Below are positions 1-7,204 of a stretch of DNA of 11,998 nucleotides, in pieces. Source of the stretch: Larix sibirica (taxonomy: Eukaryota; Streptophyta; Pinopsida; Pinales; Pinaceae). The DNA is taken from contig NWUY0303910514.1 in the NCBI GenBank assembly GCA_004151065.3, forward strand, positions 1 through 11,998. The letters are read 5' to 3'. Both the position numbers and the translations under genes were made by a program. The first letter of the stretch is position 1; every line of letters begins with the position of its first letter. The notes under the pieces were generated by a model. The model had not been told where the DNA came from and searched no databases. It was given only the letters and a program-made list of their open reading frames with translations.

Positions 1-73
1 GATGATGATGATGGTGATGATGATGATCATGTTGTTGATGATGATGAAGATGATGATGATGATGAGAATGATG
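1..73. repeat. GAT/ATG trinucleotide microsatellite
   Basis: This is an imperfect run of GAT units with a few interruptions (GGT, GTT, GAA, GAG). It starts at the window edge, so its true length is unknown. An open frame runs through it on the + strand and gives a Met-rich then His-rich peptide, but that is only the repeat being translated and does not indicate a gene. Confidence 0.95.
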
Positions 74-84
74 TGCTGCATATT

Positions 85-161
85 CGTCATCTTCATCATC
101 ATCATCTCCATTAGTCATCATCATCATCACCATATTCATCATCATCGTCGTCATCATCATC
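85..161. repeat. ATC/CAT trinucleotide microsatellite, inverted relative to 1-73
   Basis: This is an imperfect ATC/CAT run with interruptions such as CTCCATTAG and CGTCGTC. It is the reverse-complement type of the GAT run at 1-73 and is separated from it by about 11 bases (74-84). The two arms could therefore pair as a long imperfect hairpin. Its right edge adjoins the first LINE-like codons of LINE-A. Confidence 0.93.
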
Positions 162-821
162 TAGAATCTCTCTCTAGTGCCGACATTAGATTAAATGATG
201 AATAAGACATTTTGGTCTGGCCTTTGAATAATGTATCTGGGAAGGTGAATGAAAAATCTACATATGAGGATATATCTCAAACAAACTTTAAAGGTGATAT
301 CAAATGGTGGCACAAGAGTCTTTGGAAACTATGTATTCCAATGAGGATCAAATGATTTTATTGGCTTTTCTTGGAAAATTGCATCCTAATATGGGACAAT
401 CTGACCAATAGGGGTTGGACAGGACCTAGCTACTGTTTTTCTGTGCAAAAAATTTGGTGGAACAATTTCACACCTCTTTGTTCACTATACCTTCTGCAGA
501 GAAATTTGGTCTAAAATCAATACGACTCTACAGATTTCTCAAGTATGGGGCTTTGAATTAGTTGAAGAAAATTTTAGGGAATGGGTAACCAATGTCAAAT
601 ATCATAAATCTCTCCATGCTTTCATTTGTTGGGGTGTTTGGAACACCATAAAAAAATCTTTCTTTGATAACAGGTCACCAATTGCATATTTTTGCTACCT
701 GAAAATATTGGGACTATACCGGGTGCACCATATTGGAGAGAAGGAAAATAAGTATAGGAAGATAACCGATATTCCCATGGCTGTCAATTCAGCTATTGGA
801 TTTTTTGATGGGTCTACTCAG
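162..821 (+). pseudogene. LINE-A ORF2 fragment: RT C-terminal connector and zf-RVT-like domain
   Basis: In the frame of position 206 the translation shows DILVWPLN, then KWWHKSLWKLCIPMRIK at about 302-352. This fits the W-x-x-lW-k-l-x-iP-x-KIK pattern at the start of the zf-RVT region of plant L1 ORF2. LIWDNLTNRGWTGPSYC follows at about 386-436. After a 1-base shift near 437-440 the frame of 441 continues with LCKKFGG, HLFVHYTFCREIW, and a block with WGVWNTIKKSFFDN that matches the usual W-x-iW-x-x-RN-x-x-F connector before RNase H. In the C-x2-C / H-x-x-x-C finger, the cysteine expected after HLF appears as Tyr and the first pair is split by the frameshift. Stops at 203 (TAA) and 353 (TGA) confirm a pseudogene. 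The domain name rests on motif reading, not on a database search. Confidence 0.8.
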
Positions 822-1246
822 TAAGGAAAGTGTGGGTGTGGTATGTTATAAAGATCAATGTGGAACATATATTCAAACTTTGGATGAATGGTGGTCAAGG
901 GACAAACACTAGAGCCGAGCTCCTTGCTCTATGGGGGCTACTAAATTTTGCTTCACTTATTGGTATTGACTCCATTCAAATCTTAGGTGACTCCAAGGTG
1001 ATTGTTAATTGGGAAAATGACATTCACAACTTGCAGGTGTTATCCTTGATACAATGGGATCAATGCACCAGACTGCTTATTTCCTATTTCTTAAATATTG
1101 TCATCAATCATATTGTTAGAGAACACAATTCCATAGTTGATGATCGTTGTAAGGATGCTTTGGAGGGTATTGTGAGGACTTCTCATGTGGCAAAGTATCT
1201 GGAGGGTACTCTAGTTTTTGAAGTCTCCTTTCCTTTTTTCAATTAA
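792..1246 (+). pseudogene. LINE-A RNase H domain (C-terminal domain of plant L1 ORF2)
   Basis: RNase H would degrade the RNA strand of the RNA:DNA hybrid made during retrotransposition. The four acidic positions can all be found, though not in one frame. FFDGS holds the first Asp (codon 807-809). AELLAL holds the Glu (917-919). ILGDSKVI holds the second Asp (989-991). REHNSIVDDR holds the last Asp (1139-1141), in the usual H-x-x-REHN-x-x-aD-x-x setting with Val for Ala. A TAA at 822 and shifts near 846 and 887 break the reading frame between the first Asp and the rest. The block from about 887 to the stop at 1244-1246 is open. An uninterrupted frame can be traced back to 830, but it begins with GTG and is not a real eukaryotic start. 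Length and order fit the C-terminal RNase H of plant L1 elements. Confidence 0.85.
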
Positions 1247-1533
1247 CTGATGATTTTGTATGGACTTCTTCTATGTTATTGCATCATAGTCCTTTGGCTG
1301 CTTTTGACAATAGTAACATTGAACATTGATCAGTTTGGATTCAATTTGTAATTTTGTGTAGAGCAACACTGCTCTTATTTTTTGGACTGGTTCTTTGGTT
1401 TTTGGGTTGCTATTGACTGATGGATCTGCTCAGTATTTATGCAGTAAATTTGATGTATCAGTCAATGTATAGATCTTGTTTTCTTTGATTCTAATGAATA
1501 TCAAGAAAATGGGTTTTTTTGTTGAAAAAAAAA
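1247..1533 (+). other. LINE-A 3' untranslated region and poly(A) tail
   Basis: T-rich sequence without coding character follows the RNase H stop. It ends in gaatatcaagaaaatggg, then seven T, gttg and nine A (1525-1533). A T-rich block just before an A run is a common look for plant L1 3' ends. The short A run fits an old insertion whose tail has eroded. Confidence 0.7.
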
Positions 1534-2030
1534 TCACATTAGGGTCATGTCATATTTCTATCCCATGAAACAATAGATAAATAAAATTTTAATGTTTTTT
1601 AAAAATATTATTTTTCAATTTGTAAAGTTTAACATTAGAAATAGAGTTTTAATTAAAATAAGTAATTGACAGTCAAAGTAAGGTTGACTTGTAAACGATT
1701 AAAGTATATCTTCCAGAGGCAGGTCTAATAAAAAGAGGTCGGAAAAAATGCCATAGAAGAATCCTTGATCCAAAACACTAGCTTCAAAGTGCCCAAATCT
1801 AGCGAAAGTTTTCTTAACACAAAGCACAAGATTGAAAAATTGATGAACACAATGTCATAATAATATGACAAATTTACAAAACATTAAAACATGTTAGATG
1901 ATTAGTACAAGCCATGATGTCCAAGTATACTCCAACCTACCACAGATGCCAAAAAAGACATATTTGGGTGGCCTTTATGTTATAGGTTCTACCTCATAGT
2001 GTCTTCTTCAATTGTTGCTACTTGTGGGGA
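1534..2030. other. AT-rich spacer, no gene seen
   Basis: No frame of useful length, no recognisable domain and no convincing repeat was found here. It separates the 3' end of LINE-A from the - strand coding-like remnants. Confidence 0.6.
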
Positions 2031-2035
2031 TCTCA

Positions 2036-2497
2036 CTAATCTTCACGAGAGACAGAAATATGGAGTTCCTTGAGGTCTGGTAATTGTTCCAGTTCTAAAC
2101 CATGAACTTTGCCCTGTAATTCTTTAACTTTTCCCTTTGCTTCTTCCAATCTTTCTTCCAGGCATTCCACATCCACCTCTAGAGGAACCAATTTACTTTT
2201 GTACTTAACTATTTGTGATTTTATAAGAGCCATCTTCCTTCTAAGGTATTTTATTTCTATGTCGTAGTTGATTTCCCAATCACGTGTCTAAGTTTCCCAT
2301 CTCCTCATGACAGAGGAGATCCTGTCCTAATAATCATCACAATGGTGTTCACACCTTCGAATTGCTTGTTTTAAATTAGATTGTTCGTAGTGGGATGACT
2401 ATAGGGAGTAGCCATGATTTTCCTTCCCCGAAATAACGAAGAATTGTACAAAACCAAGAACCAAGAGAAGTACACTATTCCAAACAAACCATGGTCC
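2036..2497 (-). pseudogene. Broken coding-like remnant with C-terminal coiled coil, unrecognised
   Basis: One - strand frame reads from 2497 to a TAG just below 2036 and is interrupted by only three stops, all TAG (plus-strand cta near 2288, 2327 and 2405). Its start has a hydrophobic stretch (SVLLLVLGFVQFFVI), then SGKENHGYS, then basic and charged sequence (SSVMRRWET, KYLRRKMALIKS). The last 65 codons are rich in Glu, Lys and Leu (CLEERLEEAKGKVKELQGK) with heptad-like spacing, so a coiled coil is likely. All three stops could come from CAG, TGG or CAA-type codons by one transition. It may be the tail of a retroelement gag-like or structural protein, but I do not recognise the family. The segment at 2559-2932 lies just upstream on the same strand in another frame and could be part of the same dead gene. 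Confidence 0.45.
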
Positions 2498-2558
2498 TCA
2501 AATTTTTTGAAATCGTTACTAACATTGCCAAGGCTTCTCAACAATGCCTAGAAAGATT

Positions 2559-2932
2559 TCACTTGTCTAACAACCGATGACCTGGGAAAAAAAAACACTT
2601 ATGCCAAAATGGTTTCACCCATATATAAGTGCAACTAAAGTGTTGGTCCTTCTTATTAGCTCCCAAATCAACTATTTGTTGTTGAGCCAATTGCCAATGG
2701 AAACAATTTATGGGCAAGTCCAGCTGGGTCCAAGGAATGTCAAAGTGCTTAACCAAGTCCCAGGAGGTGCCCCCTTTCATAGACAAACCAATGATAATGA
2801 GTTTAATGTCTAGGACAAGGTGGAAGCGAGATAAGTTATACCCACATGCAACCAACCTTCCCATAGAGAGCATGGAGGATGAAGTGTGGATGCACTAAAT
2901 TATGCATGCAATGGATAGTGCACCACTTGTTC
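2559..2932 (-). pseudogene. Coding-like remnant, unrecognised, possibly same dead gene as 2036-2497
   Basis: A - strand frame is open for 104 codons from 2873 to a TGA at 2559-2561. It contains KGGTSWDLVKHFDIPWTQ, FHWQLAQQQ and IWVKPFWHK, rich in Trp, His and Phe in a protein-like way. Upstream, another - strand frame from 2932 reads through NLVHPHFILHALYGKVGC and overlaps the 104-codon frame, which suggests a frameshift near 2830. Past the TGA the same frame can be followed to about 2480 with only a few stops. The antisense frames at 2577-2813 and 2710-2898 are less protein-like, so I prefer the - strand. No conserved domain was recognised. Confidence that this was once coding is moderate, and confidence in any function is nil. 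Confidence 0.35.
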
Positions 2933-3006
2933 TAGTGAGTAGATAGATTTTTTAATGTGAATCTTAATACCATGGCTAATTATCAAAGTGGATGTTAAAC
3001 TTAGGG

Positions 3007-3202
3007 AGACTATTCATTCTTTTGGGGAGATAGAAATTTTATGAAGGGTGAAAACTTTTCCCAATATTGTGGGCTCATGATAATATCCTTCTTAATTTAG
3101 GATTGAGAAGGAGAGAGTGCCTAACCATATGTTGTATAACAATAGTGAAATCTCCAAAGAATGTGATCTCCTTGATATTTGATTTTTTTGCTCTAAGAAG
3201 CC
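3007..3202. repeat. Internal duplication in LINE-B RNase H, copy 1
   Basis: This is about 80% identical by eye to 3277-3471, at an offset of 270 bp at one end and 269 at the other. Shared blocks include cttaatttaggattga and gtgatctccttgatatttga. On the - strand it encodes LLRAKKSNIKEITFFGDF and then TIVIQHMVRHSL, the RNase H segment with the second catalytic Asp (codon 3150-3152), retained in this copy. It lies downstream of the RNase H C-terminal motif, that is, out of its normal place, so it is the extra copy in positional terms. Confidence 0.9.
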
Positions 3203-3658
3203 ATAGGTCCCATCCTCCCATTTCTTCCAATATTTCAAGGCTTAATGAGCACCCCTTGTTGGCCTTTTGATCAACAAGATTGTTCATTCTTCTAGGGAGA
3301 TGGAAGTATTATGAGGAGTGAATTTGTTTTTCAATACTATGGGATCATGCTACTATCATTCTTAATTTAGGATTGAAAGGGAGAGTGCCTAAACATATGT
3401 CGTACAACAATAGTAAAATATCCAAATATTGTGATCTCCTTGATATTTGATTTGTTTTGCTCTAAGGAGCCCTTGCAAAAGTGCTAGATATTTTATATGG
3501 TTGTTTGTTTCTATGCCTAATCCCCAAGCAAATGAAGTTACTGCTTTTCCTTTGGGGTTAAGAGCACCGTCCGCACCTACCATCCTAGGTTTCCTTTGGA
3601 AGCTCCATAAAAAAATAGTGAGTGTTTGTTGATGCTTTGAAGCCATTAAATGAACCAA
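3075..3658 (-). pseudogene. LINE-B RNase H domain, rearranged and inactive
   Basis: On the - strand, 3658-3389 reads MVGADGALNPKG with the first Asp at 3569-3571. FAWGLGIETNNHIKYLALLQ follows, matching the plant L1 pattern WGLG-x-x-TNN-x-AE-x-x-AL-x-QGL. The catalytic Glu of AE is Lys here (codon AAA, 3491-3493). Next comes the in-place FGD segment with Asp changed to Tyr, then stops. The C-terminal motif MNNLVDQKANKGCSL follows (3287 downward), matching NN-x-AD-x-x-ANKG, with the last Asp at 3270-3272. After it comes a second copy of the FGD segment (to 3075) caused by the 270-bp duplication. Two of the four acidic residues are lost at their normal places and the order of segments is disturbed, so the domain cannot be active. 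It ends ORF2. Confidence 0.82.
3277..3471. repeat. Internal duplication in LINE-B RNase H, copy 2
   Basis: This is the partner of 3007-3202. On the - strand it follows the RNase H N-terminal part directly (ALLQGLLRAKQ), which is the normal position. After a shift it reads KEITIFGYFTIVVRHM, where the second catalytic Asp of FGD is Tyr. It is thus the in-place copy but has lost the acidic residue that the displaced copy keeps. Confidence 0.9.
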
Positions 3659-3820
3659 TTGTCTTCTTTATCAAATTTCCAATGGGTTTATCCTATTGGC
3701 TTTCTATGAAGAGACTATGTTATCGATACTCTCCTAATGAAAAAGTCCTATATACAAAGACTCTTTTCAACTTCCAACATTGATTGAGGTTGTTTTAGAG
3801 TAGTTTTGACAATGAACAAT

Positions 3821-4560
3821 TCAGTTGGAAGCCCCATTTCTTGTGCAACAATTATTCTCGGCCGCTTCTACTTGGTTGAAAATCAATTTATTTCTTGTGA
3901 GACATAATTTCCATACCAAAAAAAATGGAACTGCCTTCCACACTTTCCTACGGAGTGGTTTATTTTTGAGAGTGCTAATATATTTATGATGCGAAGTAAG
4001 GAAATACCTTTCCATGGGATAACATCCATAATTTTTTTTAAATTCTTGGTAAGGAATCAATAGACCATATGGACTTTCCATAGAGATAATTTGGTCCTCT
4101 ATGTGTTCCAAGAGATTCATGCACCCTTTTTTGACTGTATATATTCCTCCTTCAAAATGCTGGAATTTTATATCCATTGCTTTCTTATGGCTTGGACCTT
4201 TTCCTCAAAGATTTAGAACAAGGGAACACCATTGGTTTGAAAGTGCAGCAGGTAACCTTAGTATTTGTGAATTCACCGAATTATGTTGCTTGTCCCATTC
4301 AAAAATATCAAATAGAGTTTGGATATTGTTGCTTTGTATCCAATTATATAAGCCATTCATATATTGTCAAAGACTGATAAATGGTTTACCATTTATGCCA
4401 TCATGATAGATGTTGATCATAATGCCATTGCAAAGAATCCAAGTTAGATGGTCTTGTATCAACGGAGTAGAATCTTTGCATAGGTTCCAAATTGGGTACC
4501 CTATGATATCAGGGAGAGGATTTTCAAGGTAGAGTAACTAGTTCCTTTGAAGATATATTT
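3821..4560 (-). pseudogene. LINE-B ORF2 zf-RVT-like connector, zinc ligands not visible
   Basis: From high to low coordinates the - strand reads GYPIWNLCKDSTPLIQDH and LTWILCNGIMINIYHDGI. These match the G-x-P-W-lc ... hl-x-W-x-iGnG ... fW-x-D pattern that follows the plant L1 polymerase. TLFDIFEWDK, LPAALSNQW and FQHFEGGIYTVKKGC come next, the last being the D-x-x-x-W-x-x-x-G-x-Y-s-v-k-x-gY segment at the start of zf-RVT. The open frame 4177-3821 then reaches WKAVPFFLVWKLCLTRNK, the W-x-x-lP-x-x-iW-x-iW-x-x-RN connector. The distance between the GGIYTVKKG and WKAVPFF segments is only about 70 codons, and I see no C-x2-C...H-x-C set between them. The finger itself therefore seems deleted or eroded. 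The + strand frames across 4101-4406 are antisense shadows. Confidence 0.7.
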
Positions 4561-5790
4561 TGTTGAAGGTGCATTACCACCGTGAGTTGTCACCGAAGAG
4601 AATGTTCTACATGATCTTGGGCCCAATGGATATGTTCATCCGTTTAGCATCTCTAATTGCTAGACCACAATGATTCTATGGAGCAGTCATGATTTCCCAA
4701 TTGATTAGATGGAATTTATTTGAGTTTCTTTTCCCACCTTGCTAGATACATTTTATTATTTTACTTCTAACTAGGACAAGAATATGGGGGGTGCCAACCA
4801 AACGAAGCACTTACATAGGGAAAGGGATGATAGGATAGCTTTGATAAGGTTGACCTCACTTGTTGGATTAATCCATATGGTCCCCCATTGTTGCATATGA
4901 TTTTGAACTTATTTAATAATTGAATTCCAATATGCAAGAGTTGGATTTTTTAATTGAATTGGAGTGCCTAAATAAATGAAGGAGGATCAATCCTCAATAG
5001 GCTTGAATTCCAAGATTGTTGTTATATTATGAAGAGTTATGGGTGAGCCATTCCACCCATAGATATTACTTTTCCTTTTATTTATGTTGCTTCTTGAAGC
5101 TTTCACGAAAGTGTTTAGTATGCCTTTGAATCTCACTGCAATGACAATGGTTGTCCCCTAAGTAACAAAGTGGCATTTGCAAATTGAGAATGGTTAATTA
5201 CCTTGGGAGTCATAAACTATTGATATACCTTCAAGAGAACCTAGACGAATTTCAATCTCAAGAGATTTGCTGACAACATTCACAATGATGATGTATAATG
5301 AGGGCAAGCGAAGGAAACCTTTCCAAAGTCCTATTTTTACTTTGGAGAAGGAGGGTTGGCCATTGATAATGGGAGAAATCCAAGGGATTTCAATACAAGC
5401 CTTGATCGAAGCTATGAAATTCGTTGAAAAACCAATTTTTGAAAGAACAAGAAAAGGAAAGAATGGAGTACCCTATCGAAAGCATTGGCCATATCGATAT
5501 TGATGATCGTCTTTGTCCCCTCTATTTTTTCTTGAATGGATGGATTCTTGGATTGCAAGGATAATGCTGTCCATAATCTATCTCTGTTGTATGAAGCCCC
5601 CTTTATTTTTTGAAATGATTTGAGGAATAAGTTTTTTTAGGTGGTTGGAGAGAATCTCGGTTAGGATCTTATACAATGCATTGCATAAATATAATGGTCT
5701 AAATTGAGCAAATGAGTAAGGGATGGACACCTTGGGTATTCCAACCAAGAACAAGGAATTCATTCCACTTCCCACCTTGAATTTTCTTTT
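4560..5790 (-). pseudogene. LINE-B reverse transcriptase domain, catalytic motif lost
   Basis: The domain begins in 5775-5578 with IPKVSIPYSFAQFRPLYLCN, then ALYKILTEILSNHLKKLIP and IISKNKGGFIQQR. These match the L1 pattern LIPK-x-x-x-P-x-x-x-x-x-FRPIsLcN-x-x-YKI ... QSGFi-x-gR. Motif A reads INIDMANAFDRV (plus 5469-5503) with its Asp kept. The RQGCPLSP motif is eroded to WKGFLRLPSLY (about 5300). The FADD motif, which holds two catalytic aspartates, reads FANATLLL (plus 5172-5183), so both are gone. Thumb motifs follow: FIYLGTPIQLKN, NHMQQWGTIWINP, LIKAILSS and LAIRD. Frameshifts and stops are frequent. The + strand frame at 5267-5503 is an antisense shadow of motif A and its surroundings. 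Confidence 0.85.
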
Positions 5791-6480
5791 GGTCCATCAA
5801 AGCATTTTAATGAGGCCATATTTTTATATACTAGCAGGCCCAATAAAAAGAAGTAGAGAACACGTCGGGTCACGGGTCTTTGTCGAGCTCAAGTTTCCAA
5901 ATGGCCTCAATAGTTTCTTCCTCTATGACGTCTTTAATTAATCGATTATTGTCCTCTTGCATAAGTAAGCATGGAACTCATTGAACTATATTCCTGATAG
6001 CTTCAAGATCTAGCCTTGAAATGTTGATAGGCTTCTTTTTTTATGCTAGCAAAGGCGTTCAACTTGTCCCCTTGATTATTATGGATCTCTGAAATATTAT
6101 TTTGGAGGTATCTTGCTTTAGTTTGCTTATGAAATAAATTGGGGTTTTCGTCCCTTGTAGAGACCTGGAGATTGCGAGATTTAAGATGTCGTTGTTCTTC
6201 TTCTATTTGAAATGATTGATGCATTTCCTTGTTCAGATTGGACTTGATGGGTTATGTTATGGCTTTCCATAGTTTGTTGGTTTTCATCTAAATGCCTCTA
6301 GCTTTGTCATCTTGCTTTGGTCAAGTCTGTGTAGTTATGTTTTGCCTAGTCTTTTAAAAGCGGTTTTGGTGACTTTAAGTTTTATTTTGCATATATAACC
6401 CAGGGATCCTTCAACTTTCAACTTCCAAGTTGCAGAGATGATGTCTATGACTTTTTGAACCCAAAGCTAGAGGGACTTAA
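5790..6480 (-). pseudogene. LINE-B ORF2 linker between endonuclease and reverse transcriptase
   Basis: The frame from 6224 to 6003 reads HLKSRNLQVSTRDENPNL, then FHKQTKARYLQNNISEIHNN and AYQHFKA. This matches the conserved plant L1 linker (r-x-kSR-x-x-W-l-x-x-GD-x-NtkFFHk-x-x-k-x-R-x-x-N-x-I-x-x-i ... hF). Downstream the frame of about 5990-5850 continues with QEDNNRLIKDVIEEETIEAI and WKLELDKDP, matching the eqN-x-x-L-x-x-x-v-x-x-eEI-x-x-a-x-x-x-l-x-x-dKaPGPDGF segment that leads into the polymerase. The PGPDGF part is damaged (PxPDVFSTSFYW). This continuity shows that EN and RT belong to one element. Confidence 0.78.
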
Positions 6481-7200
6481 ATGAAAAGGGGAGGGAACCA
6501 TAATTTTCGCCCTGAGCAATGATAAGCTCGATAGAGTTGTGATTGAAGATCACGGGGGATAAAATTTTATATCTAATTTCAAGTTCGTCCCCAAGGAATA
6601 AACTATTGATGAGGAAACAATCAAGATGAGCTGTAATATGACTATTTCCATATCACTTGTTGGACCAAGTGAATCTCCCTCTTTTAAGCTTAATGTCAAT
6701 GATGAGGTCTTCAACCGGTTCTCTAAATTGATTTTGGGTTATGATTCCCCCTCTTTTCTGTTCAAAGTTTAAAACCTCGTTGAAGTCCCCTGCTAGAATG
6801 GTGTGTAAAATGTTTATTTTTTCTTTCAATTGTGCTATTGTGTTCTAACATTCATACTTTTCCTTGTAATGCAGTGACACATGGATGTTAAATAGTTTCA
6901 AAAGCTTACTCGATTGTCTACATTTTAGCTCAGTGTAGATCCGATGTTGTAAAGTTTGGACTTGATGTAGCTCCAATATATTATTGTTCCATGTTGTGAA
7001 GAGGCCTCTAGAGGCGCCTTTGGAGCCAATTGTAATTCCTTCAATCTTTCCATGTCTATTTTCTTGCATTAGTCATTTCTAGTTCTTGCATCTTTGTCTC
7101 TTGAATCAGTTGGATGGAGAGGCATTCAAATCATATAATAACTCTCATAGATTCTAATACAATTTTGTCCCCTAACCCCATTCTATTCCAAGAGACCACA
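6480..7200 (-). pseudogene. LINE-B ORF2 AP-like endonuclease (EEP fold), inactive
   Basis: This domain nicks target DNA to prime reverse transcription. On the - strand the start reads VSWNRMGLGDKI (plus about 7160-7196, the W-N motif) and then LIQETKM (plus about 7089-7106, the catalytic Glu motif). The open frame 7069-6845 gives IGSKGASRGLFTTWN (family pattern GS-x-GaSGGL-x-x-x-W) and FNIHVSLHYKEK. Next come LAGDFNEVLNFEQKRGG (plus about 6740-6795, with catalytic Asp and Asn kept) and GRFTWSNKWYGNSHI. The terminal SDH motif reads FNH in SPVIFNHNSIEL (plus 6539-6547), so the key Asp is Asn. Several stops and shifts are present. It lies directly downstream of ORF1. Confidence 0.85.
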
Positions 7201-7204
7201 ATCA

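Larger units (their letters stand above)
162..1533 (+). mobile_element. LINE-A: 5'-truncated L1-type retrotransposon with RNase H and poly(A) tail
   Basis: The element holds the last part of a plant L1 ORF2 (after the polymerase core), a zf-RVT-like domain, an RNase H domain, an AT-rich 3' tail and nine terminal A residues at 1525-1533. The EN and RT core are missing, as expected for 5' truncation during target-primed reverse transcription, although a later deletion or microsatellite expansion would look the same. The coding frame shifts at least three times (frame of 206, then 441, then 847, then about 887) and has internal stops at 203, 353 and 822, so it is dead. I could not identify a target-site duplication. 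The sequence after the poly(A), tcacattagg, has no clear partner near 162, where the CAT repeat hides any match. The left boundary is approximate. Confidence 0.85.

Noticed and set aside
1-161. Trinucleotide arrays considered as a CRISPR-like or regulatory array
   Set aside because: There are no unique spacers and the unit is three bases. This is a simple microsatellite in a plant-like context.
2-205. Open frame giving a Met- and His-rich peptide
   Set aside because: The first 53 codons are translated microsatellite. Only the last dozen codons join the LINE-A frame.
1534-1560. Bases after the LINE-A poly(A) as one side of a target-site duplication
   Set aside because: No convincing matching copy could be found near the element's left edge, which lies in the CAT repeat.
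2949-2954. Six T on the + strand as the LINE-B poly(A) tail
   Set aside because: The run is too short to be convincing in AT-rich DNA. It is used only as an approximate boundary.
3447-3632. 61-codon + strand frame
   Set aside because: It is antisense to the LINE-B RNase H N-terminal part.
4101-4406. 101-codon and 66-codon + strand frames
   Set aside because: They are antisense to the LINE-B zf-RVT-like connector, where the - strand carries recognisable motifs.
5267-5503. 78-codon + strand ATG frame
   Set aside because: It is antisense to the LINE-B reverse transcriptase, including motif A, whose - strand reading matches the family well.
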